Assembly (NCBI GenBank): GCA_026745465.1
Contig: JACYXH010000115.1
Span: forward strand, 336,001 to 400,000
DNA: 64,000 nt
Reading direction: 5' to 3'
DNA from: Lota lota
Taxonomy: Eukaryota > Chordata > Actinopteri > Gadiformes > Lotidae
Shown: positions 14,251-27,066 of the stretch, in pieces
Numbering within the stretch: position 1 is the first letter of the stretch
Layout of the letters: every line of letters begins with the position of its first letter
Made by a program: the position numbers and the translations under genes
The notes under the pieces: model-generated
Databases searched by the model: none
What the model saw: the letters and a program-made list of their open reading frames with translations, nothing else
What the model was told of the DNA's origin: nothing

Positions 14251-14425
14251 TGAGTATCCCATCCCCAGACACACACCTTACCCTTCCCTACTTTAATCCG
14301 TTTTCATTCCACCGCATTGAAATTTTACTTCCCAAGGACAAAGCCATCAATATGGCTCCTTGTTGGGAGCCCTACCTGCTGGGGCTTCACTTGCTAGCTT
14401 CTCACACACGCACACACGCATTCAA

Positions 14426-14429
<4 letters not shown>

Positions 14430-14482
<53 letters not shown>

Positions 14483-14522
14483 TGACCGCTCACCTATGTT
14501 TTGGTGGTGTACGTTCGGTGGC

Positions 14523-14563
<41 letters not shown>
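14430..14563. repeat. (CA)n and (GT)n facing each other
   Basis: CA at 14432-14479 and GT at 14525-14563, about 45 bases apart. They form an inverted pair that could fold. Confidence 0.9.
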
Positions 14564-14569
<6 letters not shown>

Positions 14570-15005
14570 TGCAACAGTGGCACTGGTGGGACTTGTCATT
14601 GCATGGAGTATGTGTGTGTGTCTCTTGCTGAGGTTGGGTGGGGGCGGGACAGTTAAAGCGCATGAAAAGTAAAGTGAAATTCTGTTTCCTGTCATGAGGT
14701 AATGAGGTGCTAGGACAGTCACCTACGCCACTAACACCCTTACCTGCTGCACGCCACTTACTCTCAATCCAGGAGAGGAGGTCTGGAGTGGGTGGGGCTT
14801 AGAGCAGTCAGCTATCAGCCTGGGGAGTAAGGTGGAGGGTGGGGGGCGCTGATGTATGAATCACCGTTTGAGGAGAATTCATCTGTGCTCCCGAGGCGAG
14901 CCTGCTGGTGCGCGGGTAACTGCCGGACGCATGCCTGGCTGGCTGCAAACGGACGCATTTCTCCGTCCTGTCACTCCATCTGTCTGCCTTGACAGCACCT
15001 ATCCA

Positions 15006-15240
15006 TCAGTCCATCCGTCTGTCTGTTTAAGTCTGTCTGTCGTAGACTGTCTGTCTCTCTATCTATCTGTCTGTCTGTCTGTCTGTCTGTCTGTTGAAGT
15101 CTTTAAAGTGTGTTGTCTGTCTGTATGACGGTCAATGTCTCTGTCAGTGTGACGGTCAAAGCCTGTCTGTTTCTCTTGTCTGTCTTTCTGTCTTATCTGT
15201 CTAAAGGGCACATTTTGTCTATCTGTCTGAAAAGTCTGTC
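15006..15240. repeat. (GTCT)n microsatellite and degenerate flanks
   Basis: The perfect core is at 15066-15094. Decayed tctgtctg words extend on both sides. Confidence 0.9.
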
Positions 15241-15779
15241 TGACATTTTCTCTTTAGCATTCTCTTTAGTGCTCAACACATAGCAGGAAAGGAATAAAGA
15301 CAGTCATCCATAGTTATCTATGCCCAACTTCAATAGCAGCTGCTCTGAAAGCTTAGCCTTAATAGCAACTACAACCTTGTTGATGCATTTATCTGTTCAC
15401 TTAGGTAAAGCGCAACATACAGGCACAACGCTAGTTTGGATAGAGTGTTATTTGCTCAAGTAGCAGTAGCAGGTGTCCCCTGTGTACATTGTACATGTTT
15501 TTCTTCCTGTCAGAAAAGTTGACAATAGTGGTGGTTGTATAACACTGTGAACTAAAAGCTGGAATGCAAAATAATACAAAGGCCATGGCCAGAATTGTTA
15601 TTGGCACGTTTATTGGATCATTGAGTTTGTTGGATATTCATATGACACGCAATACATGTGTGTAGCATATAACTTATCTTGGATGTTTGGTCAGTCTAGT
15701 TGTTTATTTTTGTCTTGCTTTGCATCCCATCCTATCTGGGGGCGATATGTTTTTTGCCTGTGTTGGTTAACTTTTTTAA

Positions 15780-16240
15780 ACATACAATTGTTCCCTAATT
15801 AGCCGGCCAAATTACGCTCCCCTGCTTTGATGTATCGCAATACTTTGAAAGCGAATGCGCCGATCCGTTTGCATAAATTTGTAGCACTTTTCCTATGAGT
15901 TCAAAAGAAACAGTAAGTGTGTTTAGAAGAGCACACAATGCATTTAAATAATGCACCCCATTTTTTGTTGTTTGTCTGTGTTTGTTTTTAGTGGTAATAT
16001 TAATGAATTAACATTTTAAGCAATTCATTGCTTATTGTTTGTGTTGCTGCTTATTTTTAACTCAATTAAGTTATAATGGAGCATTTTTCCTAACGAGCGA
16101 ATCCCTTTCTCCTCACTTTGTTTGCTACACAACCAAAGATTAATTACCAAATAAGGGGAATGATCAAAAACATGCTAATTAAATTGCAACAATAACTTGA
16201 ACATTGCAATTATAATGCAATACAATAGGGTATGCGCTGT
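15780..16240. promoter_or_regulatory. Candidate conserved noncoding element
   Basis: Non-repetitive, AT-rich text with many TAAT/ATTA cores (cctaattag, gctaattaaattg, attaattacc). These are typical of homeodomain-bound developmental enhancers. There is no coding potential. Conservation cannot be measured here. Confidence 0.35.
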
Positions 16241-16380
16241 TGCAAATTATGACTTGCTATCTCGAGGTATTTTGTGTTGCGCACTCGTGTATGTGTGCTG
16301 GAAAAAAGCTTGAATAAGGGAGGCAGATATTGACAGACAGATAACAAGAGTACAGTAGTTGTTTGATTAATTTTATTTTA

Positions 16381-16560
16381 ATGACACTCCCAAAACCCCT
16401 CCCACTCACACCACTAAGCCAGCCGAGCTACGCGGGTTTGCAGAGTTCCAGTGGACACAACACTGTTATTGAGTTTTTTAATTCTAAAAGTCTCCCGCCT
16501 ACTACTCTCAGATCCAGAAGTTTGACAATGGTATAGCCAAACTTCTGGCTATACCATACA
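16381..16560 (+). mobile_element. MITE-like dispersed repeat, copy 1
   Basis: It shares tgacactcccaaaacc, cagccgagcta and aaagtctcc-gcctacta with 56187-56345 in the same order and spacing, so it is a dispersed repeat. The right part carries two interleaved inverted repeats. The family is unknown to me. Confidence 0.6.
16514..16555. repeat. Interleaved inverted repeats (alternative hairpins)
   Basis: CCAGAAGTTTG (16514-16524) pairs with CAAACTTCTGG (16538-16548). GGTATAGCC (16530-16538) pairs with GGCTATACC (16547-16555). The second arm of one lies in the loop region of the other, and they share bases. Confidence 0.85.
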
Positions 16561-16737
16561 CATGTGTCGCAACACCACCTGCACCAACCTCCATCCCCTT
16601 CCAAATCATGTTGTCAATGGTGATGCATTTAAATCTCCCTTTGGTAAAAGTTGGATGCTCAGAACACGCTGGTGATAGATGCTCAGACCCAGACCTGAGT
16701 GCACGTCCTTTAAACTGAAACTTTTCCCTGACTTAAA

Positions 16738-16745
<8 letters not shown>

Positions 16746-16806
<61 letters not shown>
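16746..16806. repeat. (CA)n microsatellite
   Basis: About 60 bases. Confidence 0.95.
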
Positions 16807-16808
<2 letters not shown>

Positions 16809-16809
16809 G

Positions 16810-18097
16810 AAAGAGACAAACCGACCAACACAGTCACCAGGAGAAACAAATACTCATCACAACCACACACACACAAACAGTCAAGTTTGTGAGGGGAAAC
16901 AAAACATACTTTTACGCTTTTTGCAGTGTTTCTAAATGTGTTCTCTTTACACGGGTCAGACATAGATTGACATAAAGCTGTCTTATCAGAGAATCTATCC
17001 GTCAGCCTTGAGATTGATAAGATTCCCCTCTCCCCTCCCCTTTTCATTAATCTCGGTACATCTTTTGTGGTGCAGCTCAATCTGTGCTCTGTGAATGCTG
17101 TCCTTACCGTTCTCATTGAAGCGACAGGATTGCATTATGGGCCGAAGGTGAATGCACAGCTTGTACATTCAAAGGGTGCCACAATGGGCCCGCAGTGAAA
17201 AATAGCTGTTTTTCCGCTACCAAAAGTGCAGCTTTTATGCGTCCAAGGGCATGGCATTCTTCCGCCCCGGGTACTAGTCACGGAGTGCAGAGAACATGAA
17301 AAAGTCTTCTTTTATGTGGCCATTTTTCCACAATACCCCCCCCCCCCCCCACCTGTGCCTCCAACCTCCTCCCACCCCGACACACACACCCCACCCACAC
17401 CCCCCCCCCCCCCCCCCCAATAATTGTCTGTGATAGACACATCTGGACTGAGGTGTGTCATGTATAGGTGTGTGTGGTTGTGTGTGCGTGCTTACTTTTG
17501 CTTGAGTACTTTGTCGTTGTCTGTTTGTGCTCTGTGCATGAACTAGAAAGCTACATATTAACTTGTGTTGGTGTATTGTTTCTGTGCCTGTGTTGTGTCC
17601 ATTTTATTAGTGTGTGTGTAATTCGGTGAGGACAAGTTTGGGTGAATTCGTACAGACCCTGTGTGTGCACTTGTACTGAACATTTGTGCATGTAGTGTAC
17701 AAATGTACGTGGACTTCTGCACCTTTGTGTCCTACGCTGTATACTTATGTACTGCTTGTTTGGTTCTTTTTTTTTTGTTGCACTGTACACCTAAGTGTAT
17801 GTGTTTGTGTGTGTTTGTGTGTGTGTGTGTGTGTGCGTGTGTGTGCGTACACTGAAACTGAATATAGACGCTGGATATAAATTTGTTTTTTTCCATTTTT
17901 CTCGGAAGCAGGTGGAAACCTTGGATTGTAGCATTGGTTGAGTTGATGTTTGGGTATTTTGGTAGTGGGGGGGGGGGGGGGGGGGGGAGATGAGAGGGAG
18001 AGAGTGAGTGGCAGCCTGGGTAAATATGAAGTTGAGAATTGGATACTAGAGTTGCCTAGTTTGGAAGTAGTTTTAAGTTGAATGTACATGCAAACAC

Positions 18098-18135
<38 letters not shown>

Positions 18136-18480
18136 TATATTATACATCCTATGTCTGCCTCAGAGCTTGCAGATTTGTTCGTGTCAAGACTGTTGTGTTT
18201 AACGGCTGTAATGTTCTGACTGTAAACAGTATGTGTCACTAAACAATGGAAGGAAAACACAACTAACAAGTTATCCTTTTCTCCCTTTCTTTTCTTTCTC
18301 CCATTCCGCTGTTCTGTCCCTTTTTTTCTCATCTTCTCTTGTTGTTTCTCTGTCACCTTGTCTCTCCTCTCAGTCTCCCTATCTCTCTCTCTGTCTCTCT
18401 GTCTTCCTGTCTCTCTGTCTCTTTACCTGTCTGTCTGTTTCTCACTGTCTCTCTTCCTGTCTGTCGGTCTCTGCATGTGT
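16810..18480. other. Noncoding, with poly-C/poly-G runs and GT repeats
   Basis: C runs at 17335-17350 and 17401-17418, a G run at 17969-17987, GT at 17806-17845, CA at 18097-18134, CT-rich text at 18280-18480. No exon. Confidence 0.6.
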
Positions 18481-18498
18481 GTTTGTGTGTCTCTACAG

Positions 18499-18540
18499 GG
18501 CCTGTTCATCTTCCTGATATATGGGGTCTACAACACAGAG
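18499..18540 (+). CDS. Exon: TM7 of an adhesion-GPCR-like receptor
   Basis: This 42-base exon lies between a pyrimidine-rich tract ending in ctctacag and a consensus donor (gtaagt). It is open in phase 0 at both ends and encodes GLFIFLIYGVYNTE, a hydrophobic helix end followed by a polar cap. In adhesion (class B2) GPCRs, TM7 reads roughly Q-G-L-F-I-F-L-x-x-x-x-x-N-x-E-V-R. The exon plus the first residues of the next exon (V-R) fit this position by position, and ADGRD1 is the closest member I can recall. A short exon ending just before V-R suits that family. Cationic amino-acid transporters end with a similar G-L-x-I-x-F-x-Y-G-x-x-N-S helix but lack the E-V-R register. The exon being real is near certain; the family is inference. 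The preceding exon (ECL3 to the start of TM7) was not found in the 18.5 kb upstream. Confidence 0.82.
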
Positions 18541-18627
18541 GTAAGTTTGAATTGTGTCTCAAGGCTGTGGCAGTGAATGAGAGAAATGACAAGTTTCTGA
18601 TGGGTTTGCTGCTTAAAGATGCCTGCC

Positions 18628-18658
<31 letters not shown>

Positions 18659-19927
18659 CATGCACATGTGTGTGTGTGCATGTGCCTGTGAGAGAAGAGG
18701 GAGAGAGGGAGATTTGGGATTTGCATTGTGTGAAGTGTGTGTGTGTGTGAGAGAGAGAGAGAGAAATGGAGATCTTTTGGTATTTTGTGTGTATGTGTGT
18801 GAATGTGGGTTCATGTAAGCGGGATACATATTTGTAAATTGTGTGTATGTGTGTCTGTTTAGGGGGTGTTGGGGATGGAAAAATGGAAAGGAGGGAAAGT
18901 GGGTGTGCAGGGAGGGGTGGGTTGGTGTGCGTGGGGAAGGAGGGGCGGTGTCATTTTCACATGCGCGTCCTACTGCCCTTCATGCTTGGGCTAACTTATA
19001 TGCATCTGGGACCGCCCATTAAACACTGACATGGCGGTGCTCTCAGCCACTCATTCCTCAAGCGCAGTGGCTAATATTTCAATGCCTCTTTAAGTTTTTA
19101 AACTCAGGGCCCTTCATTTAGCATCCTGACAAAGGGCCCGGGACCCAGCTTTATGGGGTGGCTTCCAGCCCCACGCACCTGCCCCTCATCCACACCACCA
19201 CCTACTTTACCAAATGACACCTACTATCAGATCAAAATATGTATACAAATATGCAACCGACTGAATGCATTGTTGGGGTGAGAGATACGGACATGGAGGG
19301 GGGAAATATTGTATTACCATTTAAATGTGCTGTAGCGAGAGACGGACACAGAGTTTAATGGATGGGGTTCAATTGGTAAAAATCACTCTTGGTCAAATAC
19401 TGCTTATGTTTTCCCCGAGGCTATGTAAATAGATAGCCTTAAGATGTGCATAAATGATGCAATGTCTTGTTAAAATGCAAAAACTTGGGGCCAATTATTC
19501 ATCTCTAGTCCCGACCACACGCATGTGCTAAAGAACACACACGTGTCTGCACGTACACACACACACACACAATCACTCACTCAATCATTCCCTCACTCAC
19601 TCCCTCACACACACATACACACACGCACACATACTGTACATATATATTTACATACACACAAAAACTAAATCGGCTTGCTTTCCCTTTAATGTATTTGGTC
19701 ACTCTTATCAGCTCAAATTAAATTGTTTCAAGAATTGGAGCACTTCCTACAATTTGTATGATTGCGCTAATATAACATTGAATAAAATGGTTACAACCAA
19801 AGTTGAATAAACACAGGGTCAAGGCCAGGTATAAAATCCTCATCATCACAAAAAGGCAGCTCACTGCAAAATATTTTCACTCCTTGCTGCTTCTTCTAAT
19901 TGTACAAGGTCACTCTTACTCTCACTC

Positions 19928-19999
<72 letters not shown>

Positions 20000-20506
20000 C
20001 CTCTTTGTCTCTCTCTATCTCTGTCTCCCCCTCTTTGTCTCCCTCTCGCTCTGTCTCCCTCTTTCTCTACCTCCCTTCTCCATTTCCTTCTTCTCACCTC
20101 CACCCCAACACTTACGCTCCATCTTTCTCTCTTTTCTCCATCTATTTTTCTCTCACTTTTTTTTCCTACTTCAACTCCCCAACTGTCAAATTCTCCATAT
20201 CCGTCGTCCTCCTCTTATTCAACCCACTCCTCTCCCACTACCTTTCTCAGAAGCCCCGTCTTTCTTGTCTTGTGCTGGGAGTGAACCCCCCCCCCCCCCA
20301 GCCCCATTCCACCCCAACACACTGTAAAAAATAAATCACGGCCGTATTCTCGCTCAAGTGGCTTTTCTTTAGTGCCTCCGAAACCATTTTCTTACTCCCG
20401 CGTTCGCCTTGACCCTCGGGGGTCTTTTACAATTTGTGAGCATCCTGTGGACACGTTTCGGCTTTTCATGAGGGCACACACGTTTCCTTTTGTGAGCACT
20501 TTAGGT

Positions 20507-20546
<40 letters not shown>

Positions 20547-21479
20547 CCATACCATTATAAACAGATTTGTGTTGTTATGAGTTAATTTGTGAAGACGAGG
20601 ACATGACTGAAAATGTTGGTTGCTAGTAAGTCAGAATTTGACCTTCAGTCTTATTCCTATAATCTTAATCTATTATACATATGCTTGCTCTATAGTTATA
20701 TACATATGTATATATACACACACTATCTTTTTTTTTAAACATATATATCGTTTTGTATACTTATAAACTTGCTCTATATGTAATATAAAAACAAATAATT
20801 CTATGTCATTATTTTTCTGTTGTTTTTTCATCTCCCCTCCTCTACTGTTAACAGACTTTCATCCATCCCTTTCTCTTAATATAGCTCTCCATCTCTAGCG
20901 CTCTGTCTCCTTATTTCCCAGCCCACACTGAAAGGTGTGACAAATTTAAGTGGAGGCTTCTGTGTTTTGCCCTAGCGGTCACCTAAGATGACAGAACTGT
21001 TTAACTGAAAAAATGAACGATTTAATAAAATATGTTTTAACTGAATTTAGAAATGTTACCTTATGAACCTTATGAACCTTACCATATCCTAGCACCCCAA
21101 ACAGAAGAGTTAGAAGAAAAAAGTGTGACAGTTGGGCATCCTATTTCTGTTGCCAATAGATTGCATCCATTGCCCGGGGTTGCTAACCTGTACTTCGATT
21201 TTATTAGGCCAGACAAATGACAGCTCCCCAACCTGCTTACCAGCAGAGCATCCCCCCCACGTCCACCATCAAGGGCCCAACCCAGCTAGGGTATGGGTTC
21301 ACAGGGTCAGGTTATTTCCACACTTTAACACACATTTCACTGTAACAATTCCTGTTGGGGTTATGGATCATTTTGGCGACTGGAGGGCGACTGACACACT
21401 AACGATGAATCTAAATTGGATCTGTGTCGTAAAGTGTATGAAGTATTTGATTCCAGAGGAACACCTTGACAAACTTATC

Positions 21480-22020
21480 CTACAGAAAAGCTAAACTTTT
21501 GATATGCTAAAGAGGCATCGCCATGGTACCTTTTAGCACCCATTCGATTTCCATTGGAAGCGCAGAAAACGCTCAGTTTTCGCGAGGGCTCTGCGATGTC
21601 TGATTTCCAGGCTCGCTAACGGAGGATGGACCTCGTTTGCAGCGATTACACTCAGTTTCCGTGTTTTTGATCACTAATTACCCAGAAAAAGCTCCTCATT
21701 ATACACTGCAATTAGCTTTTCCTTGGTGGTCACCTTGTAAATCCTCCGCTTTGATGACCTCTTATTTCCATTTACACCAAGGATGTCGGCAGGTGTTGGC
21801 TTTTATATGGTAATCGCTTAGCAACCATTTACATGGAAAGCGCATCTTTGCATCACGGTGGAACCTTGAATGTGCACGGGAGAAAAAACAGCGCAACGCC
21901 AACCAGTTGTGTAAATCAGTGCCCTTCCCCTCATTGTCAAATGGTTAATTAAGCGGCGTCGGGTAATTTCTGTCCGCATGCGTGCGGCTTTAGATATGAT
22001 GAAATTCACATTTCATCATA
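21480..22020. promoter_or_regulatory. Candidate conserved noncoding element
   Basis: Non-repetitive text with balanced composition and TAAT cores (cactaattaccc, tggttaattaagc), between two CT-rich tracts. It ends in an 11-bp hairpin. Function is inferred only. Confidence 0.35.
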
Positions 22021-22021
22021 T
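21994..22021. repeat. 11-bp hairpin
   Basis: ATATGATGAAA and TTTCATCATAT are separated by six bases. The hairpin sits at the right end of a candidate conserved element. Confidence 0.8.
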
Positions 22022-22651
22022 GAATTCATCATTCAGTTGAGTAACTCTTAAGGCAGGCTCCCCGTTCCTCTTGCTCTCTATTCTCTTGTCTTTCTCTTCC
22101 TCTTCTGTCTTTTGCATTCCGTCTCCCTTGTTCTCTGTCTTTCATTCTCTCCCTCTTTCACTCTCTGTCTCACTTTATCTTTTTCCTTCACTCGTTATGT
22201 CTCTTTTTAAATGTACTCTTTATTCTCTTTGTATCTCCCGCTCTTTCGCACCCTATCTCTCTCACCTCTCTTACTCTTTACGGTTTTATCTCTCCCCCAC
22301 TCTCTCTCTCATGCTTTTCCTCCCTCTCACCTCTCTCTCTCCCTCTGTGTATCTCTCATGCTTCCTCCCTCTCTCTCTCTCTCTGTCTCTCTCTATCTCT
22401 GTGTCTCTCTCTCTCGCTCTCTGTCTCGCTCTCTGTTTCTCTGGGTCACGTCAGAGTAAATAGTAGGCTTGACCTTGGCTCTGTTCAGTCTTTGTCACAG
22501 GGCTTTTCCTCTCTTCATTAAGTGGTCATTAAGTGATGACATCTATGTAACACACTGTGTGTGTGTGTGTGTATGTATGTAAATTCAAGTGTGCATGATT
22601 AGGTGTATGTCTTTTGCTGCGTGTGTGCTTATTTTCTTGTTTAGTTGTGAT

Positions 22652-22684
<33 letters not shown>

Positions 22685-22819
22685 TTGCGTGTTGCCATGC
22701 ACATATACGCAGCTCTACAGAGTGATAATTGATGACAGTCAGCAGCCTAATGAAGCCATATGCTGTGATGCATATTTACTAACACGGGAAGTGGGGCTGT
22801 AAATTCCCATTCAGGCAAC

Positions 22820-22880
<61 letters not shown>

Positions 22881-23211
22881 CTGTTTTTGTACTGTCATTT
22901 TCTTTTAAATAATTTGTTCACTTACTTTCATTTTTTTTCTTCCAAACACAGTTTGAGCTTTTTTTGTAGTAGTATATTTTATAAAGAAAATGAAGGACAG
23001 GCTTTGCCGAAAACAAACATTGCATAGCTTTTTTAAATTCAAGCAGCGATATGATTTTAGTTATTTTAAATGTAATAAAACAAATGAAAACACATTAAAA
23101 TGGTGAATCCAAATTTTAGATCATATTATATTACAGCAGAGTATGCCTTTAGTTTACTTTAGTTACTCCAAATACATATTGTTCCTCTTTTTAATGTATG
23201 TATGGAAAATG

Positions 23212-23249
23212 TATATTATAATATTACAATGTTGTAATATTATAATATA
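23212..23249. repeat. Perfect 18-bp AT-rich palindrome with 2-base loop
   Basis: TATATTATAATATTACAA, then TG, then its exact inverse. It can extrude as a cruciform. Confidence 0.9.
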
Positions 23250-24516
23250 TTACAAGAAAATATGCAATAATATAATATTATTTATGCATCAAAAGGTATA
23301 ACGTTTTTTAATTTCATCCCTTTGTGTGTCTTTGTTGCTCATTGCGTCTGTGTGAAGGTCATTAATGCTCATGTGAATTAATTAGATATATAATTTTGCT
23401 ACCAATATTTATGCAACTTTTAATGTTAAATATAGACGTTGCTATTATTATGTCATTAATAATGTATTTATGAATCATTTGTTGACAGGACCAACAATAA
23501 AATGAAGAATTTTGCTCCAAAGCAAAAACTAAATATTCATTTTGAACTATTTTTCTAAATATTAAAGCCTTACTATAAACATTTCTAATGCATCTTTGCA
23601 AACATGTTAACATTTAAATGATCACACTGTTAACAAGGTTGTTTAACAAATTACATTACATTTAATGTTATCACTCCAAATAATAACATTCATCCGAATT
23701 GCAGATGATTTCATCTGCAATTAAACAAACACAAATTGTGTTAGTTTAATTAATGTTTAAACCTTATAAACAATTAGTTTACATTGCTAAATAACTGAAT
23801 TAGAATTAATATAAACACAGCACAAACAACATGTTTGTGCTACAACTCATAACAATTCAATGCAAATAGTAAAAACTTTTTAAACCAAAGGTTTTCATAT
23901 GCACTGTAACCTTATATTACTAAGGTATATTCATAAAAGAAAAGTATATATATTTGCAATGTGTTAGGGATGTTTACCATAAGCTTTCTGCCCCAAACAA
24001 GCATTGATCCGTTTATATTTATATTTAGAATCAACACTGATGTCTGAGTGGGTCTCTGGGTTAGGTTGAGCCACTGGCCCGGTGTTCTTCTCCAGGTGTA
24101 ACAATGCATGTTCAACTAGGGCGGGCCCCCTTTCCCCCAATACCTCCATTTGTTGGTCCCTGCACTCTCGAGTGACCGATGATCGCTCGAGGCCGTCTGG
24201 TTCGCTTGCCGTCACTGTGTGTCACTTTCAAGTCCCATTAGGGGGAAAGACCAGTGTATATATATAAGTTCACCCTCAGCGATTGTCCCCTCAAGTTCTA
24301 TAGTAGTGTTTCTCTCATTTCTTGGATATATGGTTTAGATAAGATTTTGGATTTTATCATTTTGATATTTGTGCCGCTGTAGTTGTACTTATGACGTTTG
24401 GGTCAAATGTCAATGTTAGGATGCACTTACAATATCTTCTCTTCTTTTTGTGATTCTATTTCTCACTTTTTCTCCCCGCTCTCTCTCTTTCACTCCCTCT
24501 CCTGTCTCTGTTTCAG

Positions 24517-24570
24517 GTTCGAAGCACGGTCAACCGGATCAGGGAGAGGAGAAAAGCTCTCAACTTCTCT
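24517..24570 (+). CDS. Exon: juxtamembrane tail of the receptor (basic segment)
   Basis: This 54-base exon has a strong acceptor (ctgtctctgtttcag) and a good donor (gtaggt), both in phase 0, so it joins the 18499-18540 exon in frame. It encodes VRSTVNRIRERRKALNFS. The V-R completes the E-V-R hallmark after TM7. The rest is an amphipathic basic stretch (six R and one K in 18 residues), as expected for helix 8 or the membrane-proximal cytosolic tail of a receptor. The intron before it is about 6 kb and full of simple repeats and a probable CNE. The run R-E-R-R-K could also serve as a basic membrane-anchoring or retention signal, but the sequence alone does not show this. Confidence 0.85.
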
Positions 24571-25220
24571 GTAGGTTTTCAACACAGTTGCGTGTGTGCG
24601 TGGATGCATTCGCGCGTGTGTGTGTGTGTGTGTGTGTGTGTGGATGCATTTGTGTGTGTGTTAACACGCATGTGTCGGATGCACTCTTAGCGTGCAATAA
24701 AATGGGAGGTGGGTTGGGGGGGACAAATAAATAACATAAAAAATGTTAATAAACAAATCCCCCCACCCCAGCAACGCCAATGAATAGTAGCCAGAGGGAC
24801 TAGAGCAGTGTATGTCTGCTAGTCTCCTAGTAGCGGACAGTCCATGGTAGATGCCCTTATACATCAAGCATGTAATAGCCCTCGACCACCCCTCCGTCCC
24901 TCACCCTCCCGTTCGTCTCCCCCCCCTGGCCTCCCCACGTCTTCTCCGCACCTTCATGGGCGCAATGTCAAGCTCTACGCAGGGTTACAAGTTTCTAATC
25001 CAGGACAAGCCATCCCCTGACATTAAAGTGTCAGCACAGTATTTATACCTGGCTGGACACCTCCACCACCGCCATCCCATTGAAATAGAGGAGAGTCCTG
25101 GGCACTCATGCACACACACACACACGCACACTCATAGGCACACATGCACGCACACACAGGAGGCTCACTTAAGCTTGTTTTTGAAGTGCTTTCAAAGGAG
25201 TTAATAGTCCCTTGCGCGAG

Positions 25221-25272
<52 letters not shown>

Positions 25273-25535
25273 TATAGACCCGAACATATACCTCGAGAGC
25301 CAAACACACAGACTCATCATCCTCCCACTCCCTCCAATCTCTCTCCCTCTCTCCTCCTGCTGCTCTCCTCCTCCAGCTCTTATTTATACACACACACACA
25401 CACACACACATTGTCCCCGAATAGGCTGCAATTTGTCCCCTATGAGCGATCGCATTAACTCTTCTCCCCTGGTTCCTCTGTCACACTTTATGGCCAACTG
25501 CAGTTTGTCCCGGGCCAACATTATACACCAGCGCA

Positions 25536-25608
<73 letters not shown>

Positions 25609-25756
25609 CTTATATGTATACAAACTATTCCAGCCCTGCACCCCTGACCTCTAGACATTACCTCCCTGCACAGTCCCTAACCGGCCTGGCCGGGTCACCA
25701 AGGAGGGAATGAAGCCGGCTATGAAAGCAGATTGATTTTAACAACACCCCCCCACA

Positions 25757-25790
<34 letters not shown>

Positions 25791-26880
25791 GCACCCGTAC
25801 ACACATATTTCCCCTTTGACCCCAACACCTTCTAGACAGACTGATACACTGTAAAAGACTAGATCCACTTCCAAGTGGGGGTTGAGGCACTACATAGTGG
25901 AGTAAACGGGGGGGACAGTGACCAGGTGCAAACTGATATATTGGGCGCCCATATACCACCTCTCCCCATACCCTCTCACCCACACCCTATATTGCTATCC
26001 CTACCCCTAAAATCTCCCTGAGTATCGCCCCCATCCCTCCCCAGGAATTTTCCAATCTTGCTGGGTTCCGCTAACGGAGCACAATCCCTAGCCACCCCCC
26101 CCCTCCCCCCAAACACCGGCAGCATGTTTTTTAGCTAATGCTATTTTGCGTCATAAATCCTGCATTGAAATACTGTATCCACCTGTCCCTTTGGCGAGAT
26201 AGAAGACATTTGGCTCTAGATGACCGCACATGGCCCTATATATCCCCCCTCGTTGTAAAACATAGGATTGTCTGTGTTGCCATGCAGGGTGAGCATGAAG
26301 TGTCCCCATATGGCGGGCCCTCGGTGCATGTGGGGACCGTAGGAAGACATAAGATAAATAACTGCAGGAGATGGATGGATTTTATGTGGTCGGGCAGGAT
26401 ACATTTTTTCTCGTTTTACGCTGAAAGAATGAAGGGTTAACCTTAAGAGATGGAGTCACATTGGAGACCCTTTGTCATATAGAAAGCTTGGTTCTCTCAG
26501 TTTTATTTACCTTAAATATTTAATATATTGAACTGAGCTATTTTTTATGTATTGAACTGAACTAATGTATAGGGCTTGTACATCTGACCGTATCATGGGA
26601 TATTTTTTTTACCGATAACCCTAACCCTAACCCATTTTGAGAGTACTCAAGAGAGTTGTAATATAAAATCCTAAATAAATTTAAATATACCGTATCCTAG
26701 GCTAATCAAAACTTTGTTTTACCATGTCACCGTGGCAAACACTGTGGCATTGTTGTGTCAAACACACCAATGTCACCCCATTATGACAAATAATTCCACG
26801 ATTACTTACAATGACCAAATCACTATTATTACCATTAACATTCTTATGCTCATATACCTGGGATATGAAATGGAGTTACA

Positions 26881-27066
26881 ATGTGCAAGCCCTATAGAGA
26901 CTCCCAGTTTAAAGGTTCTTGGTTTGATCCCCAACTTCCCCACTGCGGTCTACCTTTTCTCATCCCAACAGCAAGATGCCCTAACCCCTTCCTGCTCATT
27001 AATGATACAATCAAAAACAATATTCACTGTAATTCACTTTGGATGAAAGTGCCTGCTAAATGACAA
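26881..27066 (+). mobile_element. Diverged copy of the tRNA-derived SINE
   Basis: It contains a B-box-like ggttcttggtttgatcccca, the body words agcaagatgccctaacccct, and a tail tcactttggatgaaagtgcc tgctaaatgac. The A box is degraded. Confidence 0.7.

Larger units (their letters stand above)
18541..24516 (+). other. Receptor intron between TM7 and juxtamembrane exons
   Basis: It holds GT arrays (18627, 20508, 22654), CT tracts (19916-20060, 22070-22440), CA at 22829-22878, an AT-rich stretch at 22880-23900 with the 18-bp palindrome, and a candidate conserved element at 21480-22020. No other exon was recognised. Confidence 0.6.

Noticed and set aside
14013..14672. 219-codon plus frame
   Set aside because: Built from CT, CA and GT repeats.
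26614..26633. ccctaaccctaaccc, a telomere-like string
   Set aside because: Only about two and a half units; such words also occur in fish SINE bodies. Not an interstitial telomere.
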